From: CBDESM01 sp965205165
GTDB taxonomy: Bacteria > Chloroflexota > Dehalococcoidia > Bin125
Assembly (NCBI GenBank): GCA_965205165.1
Contig: OZ242037.1
Span: 992,001 to 1,056,000 of the forward strand
Reading direction: 5' to 3'
DNA: 64,000 bases
Below are positions 62,373 to 64,000 of this stretch, one piece after another; the stretch's first letter is position 1, and every line of letters starts with the position of its first letter. The notes beneath the pieces were generated by a model. It searched no databases. It was given only the letters and a program-made list of their open reading frames with translations, and was not told where the DNA came from. A program made the translations under genes and the position numbers.

Positions 62373-63503
62373 GTGGCTGCTCGAAACCCCACCCGCGCCG
62401 TCCGCGTCGGCAACGTCCAGATCGGCGGCGGCACCCCCATCGTCGTCCAGTCGATGGCCGCCACCCGCACGCAGGACGTCGAAGCCACCGTCCGCCAAGT
62501 GCAACTGCTCGAAGCCGCCGGCGCCGACCTCGTCCGCGTCGCCGTCGACTCCAAGAAGGACGTCCAAGCGCTCGCCCGAGTCCGCGAGCGCACCAGCGCC
62601 CCCCTCTCCGTCGACCTCCAGGAGAACTACCGCCTCTGCACCGACGTCGCCCCCCACGTCGACAAGATCCGCTACAACCCCGGCCACCTCCACCACCACG
62701 AGAAGCGCAAGCCGATCGAGGACAAGGTCGCCTTCATCGCCGAAACCGCCGCCGCCAACGACTGCGCCATCCGCGTCGGCGTCAACTGCGGCTCGATCGA
62801 CCCCCGCATGCTCGAACGCCACCCCGGCGACCACGTCTCCGCCATCGTCGCCAGCGCCGCCGAACACTGCGCCCTGCTCGACCGCCTCGGCTTCGACCGC
62901 TACGTCGTCTCGCTCAAGGACTCCGACTGGAAGCAGGTCGTCGAGGTCAACCGCAAGTTCGCCGCCGAACGCCCCGACGTCCCCCTCCACCTCGGCGTCA
63001 CCGAGGCCGGCATGCCCCCCGACGGCGTGATCAAGACCCGCGTCGCCTTCGAGCAGCTGATCCCACAGGGCATCGGCGACACCGTCCGCGTCTCGCTCAC
63101 CGTCCCGTTCGACGACAAGGGCATGGAGATCGACGCCGCCCGCGGCATCCTCGCCGACATCGAAGCCGGCCGCTTCCGCTCCGTCCCGCCCAAGTTCGAC
63201 GAGGGCCTCAACATCATCTCCTGCCCCTCTTGCTCCCGCGTCGAAAACGAAAAATTCGTCGAACTCGCCCAAGACGTCAAGGCGATGAGCGCCTACGCCG
63301 CCGATCGCGACATCACCATCGCCGTGATGGGCTGCCGCGTGAACGGCCCCGGCGAAACCGACGACGCCGACCTCGGCCTCTGGTGCGGACCCGCCGCCGT
63401 CAACCTCAAGCGCGGCGAAGAATCGCTCGGCCACTTCCCCTACGACGAAATCCTGCCCCGCCTCAAGCGGGAACTCAACGCACTCATCGCCGCCGGCCGC
63501 TAG
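62373..63503 (+). CDS. ispG: 4-hydroxy-3-methylbut-2-enyl diphosphate synthase
   Basis: A 376-residue IspG/GcpE, the iron-sulphur enzyme of the MEP isoprenoid pathway. TIM-barrel landmarks are VQSMAATRTQDVEATVRQV, KIRYNPGH and RVGVNCGSIDP. The Fe-S domain has SCPSC (two cluster cysteines) and MGCRVNGPGE (third Cys and the Glu ligand). It starts at GTG 62373. The compact form without the plant-type insertion is usual for bacteria. It converges with the nitroreductase gene, sharing CTAG. Confidence 0.95.
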   Translation: MAARNPTRAVRVGNVQIGGGTPIVVQSMAATRTQDVEATVRQVQLLEAAGADLVRVAVDSKKDVQALARVRERTSAPLSVDLQENYRLCTDVAPHVDKIRYNPGHLHHHEKRKPIEDKVAFIAETAAANDCAIRVGVNCGSIDPRMLERHPGDHVSAIVASAAEHCALLDRLGFDRYVVSLKDSDWKQVVEVNRKFAAERPDVPLHLGVTEAGMPPDGVIKTRVAFEQLIPQGIGDTVRVSLTVPFDDKGMEIDAARGILADIEAGRFRSVPPKFDEGLNIISCPSCSRVENEKFVELAQDVKAMSAYAADRDITIAVMGCRVNGPGETDDADLGLWCGPAAVNLKRGEESLGHFPYDEILPRLKRELNALIAAGR

Positions 63504-64000
63504 CCCCCGAACGCCTCCCCGTCGAATTGATCAATCGTCGCGAACCCGCCCACCGGCCCCCGCTTCAGCTTGGTCAGCTGCTTCACCGGCTTGCCGATCG
63601 GCAGCAGCGCGCACAGCGCGTAGTCCTCCGGCAGCCCGATCAGCTCCCGCGCCTCCGGCTCCGCCGCCGCGATCAGCGTCGTCAGCGTCCCGCCCAGCCC
63701 CTCGTTCCGAGCCATCAGCAGGATGTTCCAGACGAACGGGTAGATCGACGCCCCCGAAATCACCCCCACCCGATCCAGATCCTTGTCCGTCGACGCCACC
63801 ACCCCCAAGTCCACGCATACCGCCAGCAGCACCGGCGCCTCCGCGTACGGTTGGTGCAGGCGCCCCGGCACCCGCGTCGACGCCGCCGTCGCGTCCGTCA
63901 CCGCCGACGGCCGCACCGAGTTCCACGGGCTCTCGCCCGCCTGCACCTGCGCGATGTAGCGTCGCGCCGGCGCCTGCACCAACTCCGACAGCCGCTCCCG
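63500..64000 (-). CDS. nitroreductase-family protein (5' end beyond the window)
   Basis: The C-terminal 166 residues of a probable FMN-dependent nitroreductase. The open frame runs through the window edge (RERLSELVQAPARRY). Visible family features are YAEAPVLLAVCVD, GVISGASIYPFVWNILLMAR with the typical GLGGTLTT, and the cofactor-region end LPEDYALCALLPIGKP. Substrates range from nitroaromatics to flavin derivatives, and sequence does not decide. Confidence 0.8.
   Translation of the reverse strand, partial: RERLSELVQAPARRYIAQVQAGESPWNSVRPSAVTDATAASTRVPGRLHQPYAEAPVLLAVCVDLGVVASTDKDLDRVGVISGASIYPFVWNILLMARNEGLGGTLTTLIAAAEPEARELIGLPEDYALCALLPIGKPVKQLTKLKRGPVGGFATIDQFDGEAFGG

Overview
The window is about 64 kb of very GC-rich bacterial chromosome with strong G/C bias at third codon positions. 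It carries ordinary bacterial housekeeping genes: a primary sigma factor, the nusA-ylxR-infB-rbfA-truB block, proS, ispG and tRNAs with encoded CCA. It also has an F420-type LLM oxidoreductase, a double CaiB/BaiF CoA-transferase, many tiny metabolic genes of the DinB and SMP-30 kind, and no LPXTG sorting motif. I infer a free-living or host-associated high-GC bacterium of the Chloroflexota (SAR202/Dehalococcoidia-like) or actinobacterial type. The window does not settle the phylum.

Layout. 1-3.7 kb: the end of an iron/cobalamin-type ABC ATPase running into tRNA-Asn, then tRNA-Gln and tRNA-Leu, a two-gene cassette with a HEPN-like (TIGR02391) protein, and a CNNM/CorC-type membrane protein. 3.7-9.7 kb: a HAD phosphatase, an SMP-30 lactonase, a 5-formyl-THF cyclo-ligase fused to a GyrI-like domain, a stand-alone GyrI-like protein, tRNA-Gly, a double DinB protein and the primary sigma factor. 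10-13.3 kb: the glyoxylate shunt pair (malate synthase, isocitrate lyase) behind a repeat-rich promoter. 13.3-15.3 kb: an AlbA_2/Schlafen-type regulator flanked by three copies of a complex operator-like element. 15.4-27.3 kb: accessory metabolism (LLM oxidoreductase, methyltransferase, Gfo/Idh/MocA protein, epoxide hydrolase, BtuF-like protein, M3 peptidase, isocitrate/isopropylmalate-type dehydrogenase) interrupted by a clearly lower-GC OLD-like ATPase-nuclease.

27.4-48.5 kb is the remarkable part. Four tandem minus-strand genes encode secreted proteins of 1472, 1551, 1510 and 1484 residues. They share paired N-terminal beta modules, Ig-like (Big-1-type) domains and an almost invariant C-terminal 75-residue domain. 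Each gene has its own promoter, and in all four the 17-18 bp between the -35 and -10 boxes is mostly a homopolymeric C tract (12, 14, 12 and 11 C). This is the classic layout of slipped-strand phase variation, so I read the block as a phase-variable surface or secreted protein array. Each gene also has its own hairpin terminator. The array has been invaded at its downstream end by a 2.2-kb element bounded by IS481-type inverted repeats. That element carries a novel J-domain protein and separates the first gene from its terminator.

48.6-64 kb returns to core genes: a cyclase-family hydrolase with a double CoA-transferase, glnK-amtB, fabG, the proS-nusA-ylxR-infB-rbfA-truB translation block, ispG and a nitroreductase cut by the window end. 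Five convergent gene pairs in the window overlap by exactly four bases and share stop-codon bases.
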